A stretch of 64,000 nt of DNA, taken from assembly GCA_964516845.1 (NCBI GenBank), contig CAZEXP010000008.1, forward strand, positions 1-64,000, in the 5' to 3' direction. The stretch is from JAPEKQ01 sp964516845 (GTDB lineage Bacteria; Joyebacterota; Joyebacteria; Joyebacterales; Joyebacteraceae). Of the stretch, positions 56,982 through 64,000 are shown piece after piece. Each line of letters begins with the position of its first letter. Positions within the stretch are counted from its first letter, which is position 1. The translations under genes were made by a program, and so were the position numbers. The notes under the pieces are model-generated. The model made no database searches. It saw nothing but the letters and a program-made list of their open reading frames with translations, and was not told the DNA's origin.

Positions 56982-59444
56982 ATGAAGCGCGGACCCAGAG
57001 AACGTCTTGCGGCACTCATCGACACCGTCGAGAGCATGCCGATCACGCTTGGTCGCTGGCTGTTGATCCTCGCGGCGATCATCGTCGTCCGACACTTCCT
57101 CGAGCAGGTCTCGGGGCAGCTGAAGACCATCTACTTCCTCTCCTATTTCATTCACTATCCGCTGGCCTACCTCGCGCCGATGCTCGGGCTCTCGGTCGTC
57201 CTGGCTCTGATGGCGAGAGAACGGATCGAGCGCGTCACAAGGCTGATGCTGTTCGCGTGGCTGCTGACGCTCCTCCCACCGCTTCTCGACCTTCTTCTGA
57301 CGAGCGGAGGCGGGAATCCGGATCTCATCGGATACCTCATCCCCGACCACACGGGTCTCTGGACCGCGTTCGCAAACCTCCTCAACCCGTTCTACCACGG
57401 GTTCCAGGGCGCGACAGCGGGCATCCGGCTCGAGGCCGCGGCCGGCTGCATCCTGGCCGCCGTCTACGTACACCTCAAGACGAAGAGCGCCGGGCGCGCG
57501 CTGCTGACGATCGTCGCGGTCTACCCCACGATGTTCTTCTTCTTCACGCTCCCCCCGATCACGGTCGCCGTCACGAGGCTTTTCGGAGCCGAGATCGACA
57601 ACGTCTACCAGATGTTCTTCGCGCGGGCCAATGTCTACCGCGCATTCGTGAACGTCACGCCCTTCGCGCTCTCGGACCTCTCGAATTCGCTCATTGATCT
57701 GATCGTCCTCGTGCCGATCCTCAAGATCTGGTACTGGCTCTATGACCGCGATGGCTTCTGGCGATTCGTTCGACACATCGACGTGCCGACAGTCGGTCTG
57801 CACCTCGTGGCGACCATCGCCGGCATCGTGCTCGGCGCGCGGCTCCTGCTCGGCTCGACCGGCGCCATCTCGATCGCTCACCCGTTCGATCTCATTTCGC
57901 TGATCGGACTGGTCCTCGCCTCGTTCTTCACGGCGCAGACGGCTACCTTCATGCGGCTGTGGTTCGCCCGTGACGGGGCGTCCGTCCCGGCGAAGGACGG
58001 AGAGCTGATCATCCGGCTCGGACTCGTGATGATGGGGCTCGCCGTTCTCTTCGCGATCTCCGTGAGCTACGTCGCGCTGACGTACGTTCTCGCGGCGCTC
58101 GCCGTGTACACCCTCTACTATGCGCCGCCCTTCCGGCTGGGACGATACACACCACTCGCAGGGCTGATGGTCGGCGGGGTCGCGCTCTTCGCCCTGAGCC
58201 TCGGGTACTGCGCGTACGCCGGGGAGCAGGCCGCGCTCTGGCTCCCGAAGAGCATCGTGGCTATGACGATCATCTCCTCGACCCTCGCCTTCCTCGCCCG
58301 GGACGTGTGGGACCCGGCCGCGGGAGATGTGCCGTTCTCGCTCTCGGCCTACAGACTCTCGGGTGACGGGACCGCGCGCGCGGTCGCGGGAGTGGGGATC
58401 CTTCTGGCGGCGCTCATCCCTGCGGCCGTGCTGCGCGAACCGCTCTACGCGATCCCCGGTCTCGTCCTCGGCGTCATCGGTCTCATCGGGCTCCTGCGGG
58501 TGCGGCCCGCGGTCGTTCCGGGTGTGGTCGGTGGTGTCGGCGGCATCCTGCTCGTCATCCTGGCTACCATGGGGATCACGACGGCCCCGCTGCTCTCGAG
58601 TGACCTCTCCGGGACGAGCTTCGCCAATACGACGCGGCGCGCGGGCTCCTTCGAGTTCATGGAGAAGGCGGACGCCACCGAGCAGCAAACGCTCGTCAAC
58701 GAGGGCATCCTCATGATGAGAAACGGCGATGTCGCCGGCGCCATTGCGAACTTCCGGCGAGCCATCGAGATCGATCCGCAGTACGCGCAGGCCTACGTCA
58801 GTCTCGGGTCGGCACAGCTGAGGATCGAGGACCTCGAAGGCGCGGAGCGGTCGTTCCGCCGCGCCATCGAGATGGAAGGCGAGAACGTCCTTGCGCTGGT
58901 AGGTCTCGGGCAGACGTACAAGCTCTTCGATCAGACAGAACAGGCCATCGCCTATCTGGACCGCGCCCTCGAGATCGATCCGGAAAGCGTGGACGCCACT
59001 TACACGCTGGCGCTGATCCACCTGGCCGACAATGAGATCGAGAAGGAGGTCGAGGCGCTCATCCGCACCGTCGAGATCGACGAGCGCCACACTCCGGCGC
59101 TGTCCCGCCTCGCGGACATCTACCTCGCCAACGGCCGCTACGAGCAGGCCATCTCGGCGCTCAACGCCGCCCAGGCGGGGCGCACGCCGGTCGACCACAT
59201 CCACACGCGCCTCGCGGATGCCTACTACTCGATGGGCAACATGGCCGCTGCCGAGGAAGAGCTTCGCCGCGAGATCACGCTGAGGCCGAGAACGGCGGCC
59301 CCGCGCGCCAATCTTGCCAGACTTCTCTCGGAGCAGGGACGGATGGACGAGGCGAGGACCGAACTCAGGCAGGCAATTCAGGTCGCGCAGGACGGACAGC
59401 TCAGATCACTTCTGGAGCGGGAGCTCGCGCGCATCGAAGGATAG
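56982..59444 (+). CDS. Multi-pass membrane protein with C-terminal TPR array
   Basis: 820 aa from ATG 56982 with GAGGAGG ten bases upstream. Residues about 20-560 are strongly hydrophobic, with around 13-15 TM segments; the central-late part (YYAPPFRLGRYTPLAGLMVGGVALFALSLGY) resembles the conserved end of UbiA-type prenyltransferases, but the two usual DxxxD/NDxxDxxxD Asp-rich motifs cannot be identified. Residues about 580-820 hold six or more TPRs (e.g. AGAIANFRRAIEIDPQYAQAYVSLGSAQL, QAIAYLDRALEIDPESVDATYTLALIHL). Fused scaffold, probably with TPRs facing the cytosol or periplasm. Function unknown. Confidence 0.85.
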   Translation: MKRGPRERLAALIDTVESMPITLGRWLLILAAIIVVRHFLEQVSGQLKTIYFLSYFIHYPLAYLAPMLGLSVVLALMARERIERVTRLMLFAWLLTLLPPLLDLLLTSGGGNPDLIGYLIPDHTGLWTAFANLLNPFYHGFQGATAGIRLEAAAGCILAAVYVHLKTKSAGRALLTIVAVYPTMFFFFTLPPITVAVTRLFGAEIDNVYQMFFARANVYRAFVNVTPFALSDLSNSLIDLIVLVPILKIWYWLYDRDGFWRFVRHIDVPTVGLHLVATIAGIVLGARLLLGSTGAISIAHPFDLISLIGLVLASFFTAQTATFMRLWFARDGASVPAKDGELIIRLGLVMMGLAVLFAISVSYVALTYVLAALAVYTLYYAPPFRLGRYTPLAGLMVGGVALFALSLGYCAYAGEQAALWLPKSIVAMTIISSTLAFLARDVWDPAAGDVPFSLSAYRLSGDGTARAVAGVGILLAALIPAAVLREPLYAIPGLVLGVIGLIGLLRVRPAVVPGVVGGVGGILLVILATMGITTAPLLSSDLSGTSFANTTRRAGSFEFMEKADATEQQTLVNEGILMMRNGDVAGAIANFRRAIEIDPQYAQAYVSLGSAQLRIEDLEGAERSFRRAIEMEGENVLALVGLGQTYKLFDQTEQAIAYLDRALEIDPESVDATYTLALIHLADNEIEKEVEALIRTVEIDERHTPALSRLADIYLANGRYEQAISALNAAQAGRTPVDHIHTRLADAYYSMGNMAAAEEELRREITLRPRTAAPRANLARLLSEQGRMDEARTELRQAIQVAQDGQLRSLLERELARIEG

Positions 59445-59516
59445 CGCGCGACGCGGAGATACAGGCGGAACACGGGACGCCGGGACAAAGCAGTTCCCCG
59501 GGAGAGCTCGACAGGC

Positions 59517-59538
59517 GCCCGGCATTCGTGCCGGGCGT
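59517..59538. terminator. Bidirectional terminator between convergent genes
   Basis: Perfect 9-bp stem CGCCCGGCA / TGCCGGGCG closed by a TTCG (UUCG) tetraloop, a very stable hairpin. It sits between the convergent TPR gene (ends 59444) and UspA-like gene (ends 59544), serving both. Confidence 0.75.
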
Positions 59539-59543
59539 CGCGC

Positions 59544-60053
59544 TCATTTCCCCTTGTCGCCGTTCCCGCGACTTCCCGCGTCGCGATCATCGGTGCGGTA
59601 TACGTTCACATCGCAGCCCGCGTTCCGCTCGAGCCGCTTCACGTCGGAGCCGATGACGAGTCGTGAAAGCGCCGGGCGGTCCTGCCGGGCCACGAATATC
59701 TCCATCGGCGCGATGCGCTCCGCTGCCGCAAGCGACAGACGCAGGAATTCACCCTCGACGAGTTCGACGGCCAGCGGGACGCCGCGCGCCTCCGCCAATC
59801 CCGCGATGCGACTGAGCTCCGCCTCGCCCCTCCTCCTGTGCTCCTCCCTCACGGCGTCGAGGAAGCGCGCGCTAGGAACCTCGCCGACGAATCCGAAGTC
59901 CTGGATGCGCTCCTGGACGTCGTCCGCAAGTGTCGCGTCAAGGATGTACACGACGACCAGTTCGCCGTGGGCGCGCTCCGCGGATGCGAGCGCCCGCTCG
60001 ACACAGGTTGAGGAGACCCGCGATGGGGACATTATGAGAAGCGTCCGCTTCAA
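59544..60053 (-). CDS. Universal stress protein (UspA) family
   Basis: 169 aa. Rossmann-like alpha/beta protein; MKRTLLIMSPSRVSSTCVERALASAERAHGELVVVYIL is the standard Usp beta1-alpha1-beta2. The C-terminal ATP-binding G-2x-G-9x-G(S/T) motif is not clear (SRLVIGSDVKRLERNAGCDVNVYR has the G-S and NVY portion), so it may be the non-ATP-binding type. Small, cytosolic. Followed by the DASS transporter's stop 36 bp away on the same strand, so the two may be one transcript. Confidence 0.75.
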   Translation of the reverse strand: MKRTLLIMSPSRVSSTCVERALASAERAHGELVVVYILDATLADDVQERIQDFGFVGEVPSARFLDAVREEHRRRGEAELSRIAGLAEARGVPLAVELVEGEFLRLSLAAAERIAPMEIFVARQDRPALSRLVIGSDVKRLERNAGCDVNVYRTDDRDAGSRGNGDKGK

Positions 60054-60089
60054 GAGGTCACCTCCGGAAACCGCCCGCTGACGATAGGG

Positions 60090-61487
60090 TCACACGACCA
60101 GACCGAGAGCGGGCCAGTAGAACAGCGCTGCCGCCGCGAACAGGGCGAGCGCCACGATCTTCAGAAGCGCGCCCACGCTCACCGCGTGCTTGAGTCGGAA
60201 ATACCCGGCGGAGTACGCGATCGCATTCGGCGGCGATCCCATCGGGAGCGCGAACGCGAGGCCCGCCGGCACCGCCACGGCGTAGACGACGAGGACGGGA
60301 GGTATCCCGGCCCCTTCCGCGATGCCGAAGCAGATCGGCAGAAGGAGCGCCACCGCGGCCACATTGCTGATGGCCTCCGTCACGAAGGTCGCCACGAGCG
60401 CGAAGGTCATCAGCATCCAGAAGGGCGGCATCGCTCCGATGCGCGCCATCCCGACATCAGCGATCCACCGCGCCGCTCCGGTCTCATGGAGAGCGGCCGC
60501 GATCGCGATCGCGCCGCCATACATGAGGATGACGCCCCAATTCACGTACTCCTCGACGCTCTTCCAGTCGATGAGATCGAACGCGAACATCGAGACAGCC
60601 GCCAGGAGCGATATCGAGGCGAGATCGAATCCCCGTCCCGCGACGACCCATGCAACGATCGTGATGATGACGATCGCCGCGATCCCCTTCTCGCGTCGCC
60701 CCATCGGCCCCAGCTCCTTCGCCTTCTGGCGAAGCACGACACTGGCCCTCGATACGTCCGTGACGTCCGACGGGAACGATCTCGAAAGCAGGAGGAAGAT
60801 GGCGCCCATGAGAATCACGGACAGCGGCGCCACGGCCACCATCCAGTCGAGGAAGCCTATCGTCAGATCGTAGTGTTCCTTGAGGATGCCGAGCGCCAGC
60901 GGGTTCCTGGCGCCTCCGAGGAAGGTTGCGATGCCGCCGACGACGGTCCCCCACGCGAGCGCGAGGAAGAGAGCGCGCCCGTACGGGCTGCGGCCGGGCT
61001 CCAGTTCGAGGGCCCTCGCGATCTCCAGAACGATGGGAAACATCAGCGCGGCCACGGCGTGCTCGGGCATCCAGAATGCGAGGAACCCGCCGGCGAAGAT
61101 CACACCGGCGAGGAGCGTTCGGGGACCCGAGTCGAAACGCCGGAGGAAGGCGAGCGCGAGACGCGTCGACAGTCCCGACTTCATCATCGCTGCGGCCATG
61201 ATGAAGGCGCCGAGGATGAAGAAGACGGCCGAACTGCCGAAGAGCGAAAACGACCTGGATGCCGGGATGACCCGCAGGGTCGGAAGCAGGACGATGGCCA
61301 GAATGCTCGTCACCGCGAGTGGCAGGGCGCCGGTGACCCAGAGCATGAAGCAGAGCGCGAAGATGGCCAGCGCACTCTGCGCCTCACGCGCGAGTCCATC
61401 GGGGGTCGGCGCGACGAGGATCGCAACGCAGACGAGGATCCCACCGATGAGGCCCAGCAGCCTGAAGCGCTTCAAGCTCCCTCCCAT
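60090..61487 (-). CDS. DASS-family sodium/anion symporter
   Basis: 465 aa from ATG 61487; a TTG four codons later, closer to GGAGG, is an alternative start, and an open frame reaches 61595. Around 12 TM segments, with LAIFALCFMLWVTGALPLAVTSILAIVLLPTL, SSAVFFILGAFIMAAAMMKSGL and the two DASS signature regions (AWGTVVGGIATFLGGARNPLALG and TEAISNVAAVALLLPICFGIAEG...MGSPPNAIAY, i.e. S/G-N-x-A/T pairs that bind carboxylate and Na+). Imports C4-dicarboxylates, citrate, sulfate or similar across the inner membrane. Substrate unresolved. Confidence 0.93.
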   Translation of the reverse strand: MGGSLKRFRLLGLIGGILVCVAILVAPTPDGLAREAQSALAIFALCFMLWVTGALPLAVTSILAIVLLPTLRVIPASRSFSLFGSSAVFFILGAFIMAAAMMKSGLSTRLALAFLRRFDSGPRTLLAGVIFAGGFLAFWMPEHAVAALMFPIVLEIARALELEPGRSPYGRALFLALAWGTVVGGIATFLGGARNPLALGILKEHYDLTIGFLDWMVAVAPLSVILMGAIFLLLSRSFPSDVTDVSRASVVLRQKAKELGPMGRREKGIAAIVIITIVAWVVAGRGFDLASISLLAAVSMFAFDLIDWKSVEEYVNWGVILMYGGAIAIAAALHETGAARWIADVGMARIGAMPPFWMLMTFALVATFVTEAISNVAAVALLLPICFGIAEGAGIPPVLVVYAVAVPAGLAFALPMGSPPNAIAYSAGYFRLKHAVSVGALLKIVALALFAAAALFYWPALGLVV

Positions 61488-61656
61488 TTGCTCCAACAAG
61501 GGACCCGGAATTCGCCTGGCTCCCGTTCGGTCGTGATTCTTGCACCGTGGCTCCAAGAGTGTCAAGCGCGTTCGGGCCCGCGGGACGCCTCGCATGACCG
61601 GGAGCGCCCGCGAGCGACCGCGGAAACACGAGGACGCTTCCCACGAGCAGCAACGA

Positions 61657-61686
61657 AAGCGGGGCGGCCGTCAGGCCGCCCCGCTT
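61657..61686 (-). terminator. Strong hairpin downstream of the M14 peptidase
   Basis: Perfect 13-bp stem AAGCGGGGCGGCC / GGCCGCCCCGCTT with a GTCA loop, the longest perfect stem in the window. It lies about 87 bp after the carboxypeptidase stop. Confidence 0.75.
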
Positions 61687-61729
61687 CGGTCATGGTCGTA
61701 CGCCCCTCCGCACGATCGGCATCGGGTTT

Positions 61730-61769
61730 GCGGTTGCGCCGCAACCGCCCAGCCGCCGCATGCGGCGGC
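61730..61769. repeat. Two palindromes next to the peptidase stop codon
   Basis: IR GCGGTTGCG / CGCAACCGC with one central base (61730-61748), then an 18-bp perfect palindrome GCCGCCGCATGCGGCGGC (61752-61769) ending 3 bp before the stop codon of the carboxypeptidase gene. Probably 3' mRNA structure; unusual density. Confidence 0.6.
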
Positions 61770-61772
61770 CGG

Positions 61773-64000
61773 CTACTTGAGAAGCACCATCTTCGCCGAC
61801 GCCTCACGGCCTCCTGCGATGATCCGCGAGAAGTACACGCCCGCGGCAACGCCGCGGCCCGCGTCATCCCTTCCGTCCCAGATGACATGGTGACTGCCGG
61901 CATCACGCTCATCGCCATCGAGAAGCGTTCTGACCAGTCTGCCCGCCGCGTCGTAGACGCGCACGTCAGCGGTCCCACGCGACGGCATCTGGAAGCTTAC
62001 GTTCGTATGCGGATTGAACGGGTTCGGGAAGTTGGAGATCGCCAGTTCCCGAGCAACGAGGTCGTCCACGCCGGTCTCAGGCCCCTCGATCGCGATGAGA
62101 ACGTCATCGACATACCAGCCGTCGCGCTCTATGAAGCCGTCGGAATCGAGCAGGAAGCGGATCTTGAACTGCGATGCGCCAACGTAGCTCGTCAGGTCGA
62201 TCGTCTCCTCGGTCCAGGTCGACTGACTGCCGTCGTACGTCGCGACGTCCGTCCAGGTCGAGCCGTTGTTCGTACTCACCTCGACGTAGCAGTAGTCGTA
62301 CCCGGACTCGGTATCGTAGCGATGCCAGAACGAGAGTTCGGCGCTCTCCGCCGAGCTGAGATCGATGGCGGTCGCGAGCGTCATCGTCTCGAAATCGTTG
62401 CTGCCGTAGTTGCCGCCCGGGCTGTCGGTCATGCAGGTGCTCGGGCTGTGCGACGTGGTCGTCGTCGTCCCCCAGCTCCCGGTCCACTCGGCGAGGCCGG
62501 ACTCAATGTCATCGAAAAAGTCGGGTGCTGCGAGCACGAAGTTGACCGCGGCGATCGTCCCGTCGCTCACGGTGACGCCAAGCTCCTCGCCCGAGGAGTA
62601 CCCACTCAGTGAAGCGCGGACGTCGTGCGTCCCGACCGGGATGTAATTGATCTCGTAGTAGCCGGTCTCGTCGCTCTCGTCGGAGTAGCCGGTCGCGTCG
62701 GTCAGTTCGACCATCGCACCCTCGAGCGGCGACATCGACTCGTCACGAACGTATCCCGCGATCGAACCACGCGGCGGCGGCTCGAGCGCGAAGTTGACGA
62801 CGACGAACGTGTCGAGACTCGCGGACACATTGTAGACGGTCTGTGTCGGATACTCGTCCGCCGTGCAGATGACCGTATAGGTGCCGGTCTCGACCATCCG
62901 GTGGTAGTCACCGACGTCCGGGTCGGTGTAGATGTCCTTCCCGATCTGAGGGATGCTGATCGTCGCCGAGATCGGATCGCCGGTCTCAGCATCGGTCACC
63001 AGCCCGCGAATCCCCCGACCCGACATCCGGGCCTGGTAGAGCATGGCGGGGATGTTGTCGTTGACGATGGGATCGATCTGCGACGCCGACGGGTCCTTCG
63101 TCACGGAGACCTCGATCGTCGTGTCGATCTCGCCGCGCGTCTCGTAGCACCAGTCCTGACAGGTGCCGTCGGCGATGTACCAGTCGGCGCCGTTGGTAAC
63201 GGGGAGACCGCTGAGCGCGCCGTAGACGTCCGAGATCGTGATGATCATCGGCTCGTCGGGGGTCGCGGCGTACGTGTAGTCCCAGAGGTAGTTGACGTAG
63301 ACCGCACCGGAATGGAACGTCAGCGATGTCACCGGCCTCATGTCCAGATCGAACGCGCGGAGCGCCTGTGTCTCCGGCTCCGAGAACGCCGAGCCAGCGT
63401 TGCTCCCGTTCGGGCAGAGGTAGTTGCGGTTGAGATCGGTCCCGTTTCCGTTGTACCGCGAGCCGTTCTCATAGCCGTCCGGGTTGAACATCGGAATGAC
63501 CCAGATCTCACGCTCGTTGACGAGCCACGTCACTTCGGGGTCGGTCCCGTAGTTCTCGAGCAGGTACTCGATCATGTAGTAGCAGACCGCCATGCCGATG
63601 GTCTCATCCCCGTGGTGCGCGCCGATCCACTGCACCTCGGCCTCGAACTCCTCGACCGTCGGGTTGTCCGTGATCTTCATCGCCCATATCTCGCGGCCGT
63701 AAACGCTCTGGCCGATCGAGACGAGTTCGGCGATGTTCGAGTAGGTCGTCGCCCACGCCTGCATGTCGGCCGTGAGTTCGGCGTAGCTGACGTACACACC
63801 GCGGTCGGGAAGTTGGAGCGAAGCCACCGCCGCAACCATGTTCTCGACCGTGATGGCGGGACGGAATCCGTTCGCCCACAGCGTCTCGATCTCCTCAGGG
63901 ATGGCGGCGATCTGCGCCTTCCCATCGGCCACGGACATGATGTCCATGTGGAGCTCGTTGAGGCGATGGATGTCGGCCCGCGAGAAGATGTCCACCTCTA
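61773..64000 (-). CDS. Secreted M14 zinc carboxypeptidase with C-terminal sorting-type domain, 5' end outside window
   Basis: About 742 codons visible; reading is still open at the right edge, so signal peptide and first residues are missing. M14 domain: QSVYGREIWAMKITDNPT, zinc motif AHHGDE (H-x-x-E), a later zinc His in SLTFHSGAVYVNYLWDY, LNRNYLCPNG and a TTIEVSVTK (Glu in the catalytic position). Two carboxypeptidase-regulatory Ig-like repeats follow (GSIAGYVRDESMSPLEGAMVELTD), then a jelly-roll with SFWHRYDTESGYDYCYVEVSTNNGSTW, and finally a T9SS type A / FlgD-like domain (FPNPFNPHTNVSFQMP...GRDDAGRGVAAGVYFSRI). Likely exported and cell-surface or released. PorXY elsewhere in the window would regulate such export. 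Confidence 0.93.
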   Translation of the reverse strand, partial: EVDIFSRADIHRLNELHMDIMSVADGKAQIAAIPEEIETLWANGFRPAITVENMVAAVASLQLPDRGVYVSYAELTADMQAWATTYSNIAELVSIGQSVYGREIWAMKITDNPTVEEFEAEVQWIGAHHGDETIGMAVCYYMIEYLLENYGTDPEVTWLVNEREIWVIPMFNPDGYENGSRYNGNGTDLNRNYLCPNGSNAGSAFSEPETQALRAFDLDMRPVTSLTFHSGAVYVNYLWDYTYAATPDEPMIITISDVYGALSGLPVTNGADWYIADGTCQDWCYETRGEIDTTIEVSVTKDPSASQIDPIVNDNIPAMLYQARMSGRGIRGLVTDAETGDPISATISIPQIGKDIYTDPDVGDYHRMVETGTYTVICTADEYPTQTVYNVSASLDTFVVVNFALEPPPRGSIAGYVRDESMSPLEGAMVELTDATGYSDESDETGYYEINYIPVGTHDVRASLSGYSSGEELGVTVSDGTIAAVNFVLAAPDFFDDIESGLAEWTGSWGTTTTTSHSPSTCMTDSPGGNYGSNDFETMTLATAIDLSSAESAELSFWHRYDTESGYDYCYVEVSTNNGSTWTDVATYDGSQSTWTEETIDLTSYVGASQFKIRFLLDSDGFIERDGWYVDDVLIAIEGPETGVDDLVARELAISNFPNPFNPHTNVSFQMPSRGTADVRVYDAAGRLVRTLLDGDERDAGSHHVIWDGRDDAGRGVAAGVYFSRIIAGGREASAKMVLLK

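Larger units (their letters stand above)
61488..61772. other. Gap between transporter and carboxypeptidase
   Basis: 285 bp with an exceptional density of inverted repeats: terminator 61657-61686, an IR at 61730-61748 and a palindrome 61752-61769. No gene is supported. No clear transporter promoter seen by eye. Confidence 0.4.

Noticed and set aside
56811..59204. Long minus-strand open frame antisense to the TM-TPR protein
   Set aside because: Highly charged, repetitive translation; the plus strand encodes clear TM helices and TPRs with a ribosome site and promoter.
60186..62612. Very long plus-strand open frame antisense to the DASS transporter and carboxypeptidase
   Set aside because: Arg/His/Asp-rich translation typical of antisense GC-rich DNA; the minus-strand genes carry clear family motifs.
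1..64000. Mobile elements, prophage or integrases
   Set aside because: No transposase, integrase, recombinase or phage-type genes were recognised, and gene content reads as core chromosome.

Overview
This 64 kb window is high-GC chromosomal DNA from a diderm bacterium. Nearly all genes lie on the minus strand. The features that place it are: a PorX/PorY-type two-component pair, a secreted M14 carboxypeptidase whose C-terminus looks like a T9SS type A / FlgD-like sorting domain, a large LptD, an HrcA/CIRCE heat-shock operon and a selenocysteine system. Together these suggest an FCB-superphylum lineage outside classical Bacteroidota, for example Eisenbacteria-, Krumholzibacteriota- or Latescibacterota-like. 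That placement is an inference from gene content; no 16S rRNA is present.

Layout. (1) 1-3480: hrcA-grpE-dnaK, with dnaK cut by the left edge, behind a sigma70-type promoter and a perfect CIRCE. (2) 3503-7071: selD, itself with an in-frame selenocysteine UGA, then tRNA-Sec (selC), a PP-loop thiolase-like gene, a DUF5683-like envelope gene and lepB. (3) 7149-16272: dus, a LysM/TPR lipoprotein, ecfA1-ecfA2, pyrR, a TPR lipoprotein with an 81-bp repeat, glmM and glmS, tightly coupled behind a promoter that predicts a leaderless dus mRNA. (4) 16355-20573: tmk-ctpA, then a CDP-alcohol phosphatidyltransferase with inositol-3-phosphate synthase. (5) 20611-26092: nfeD-like, slipin, recJ, rsmI and an APC permease fused to a PTS EIIA-like domain. 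(6) 26210-26623: HU. (7) 26755-40355: porY, porX, tsaE, tsaB, rimI, a purine nucleoside phosphorylase, accD, folC, an ABC ATPase, a ROK kinase and lptD, all co-directional. (8) 40447-56762: serS followed by a surface-polysaccharide region (wecA-like, epimerase, three glycosyltransferases, flippase, Wza-like exporter, Wzz/GumC-like protein, O-antigen ligase/polymerase, ugd, RfbC-like cupin), then an MBL hydrolase and a small conserved-looking protein. (9) 56905-64000: a multi-TM protein with C-terminal TPRs, a UspA-like protein, a DASS-type transporter and the 5'-truncated carboxypeptidase.

The genes combine into a few programmes: protein quality control, selenium use, cell-envelope construction (GlmM/GlmS to UDP-GlcNAc to WecA; LptD; polysaccharide export; lipoproteins), tRNA modification (Dus, TsaB/TsaE, PP-loop enzyme) and probable T9SS-like secretion control. 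Promoters read by eye share a form close to TTGACA-N17/18-TATACT or TAGACT. Many transcription units end in GC-rich perfect hairpins with a poor U-tract. The items most worth a second look are the selenium cluster, the PorXY pair beside a sorting-domain cargo, the wecA promoter whose -10 sits in a perfect inverted repeat, and the unusual fusions.
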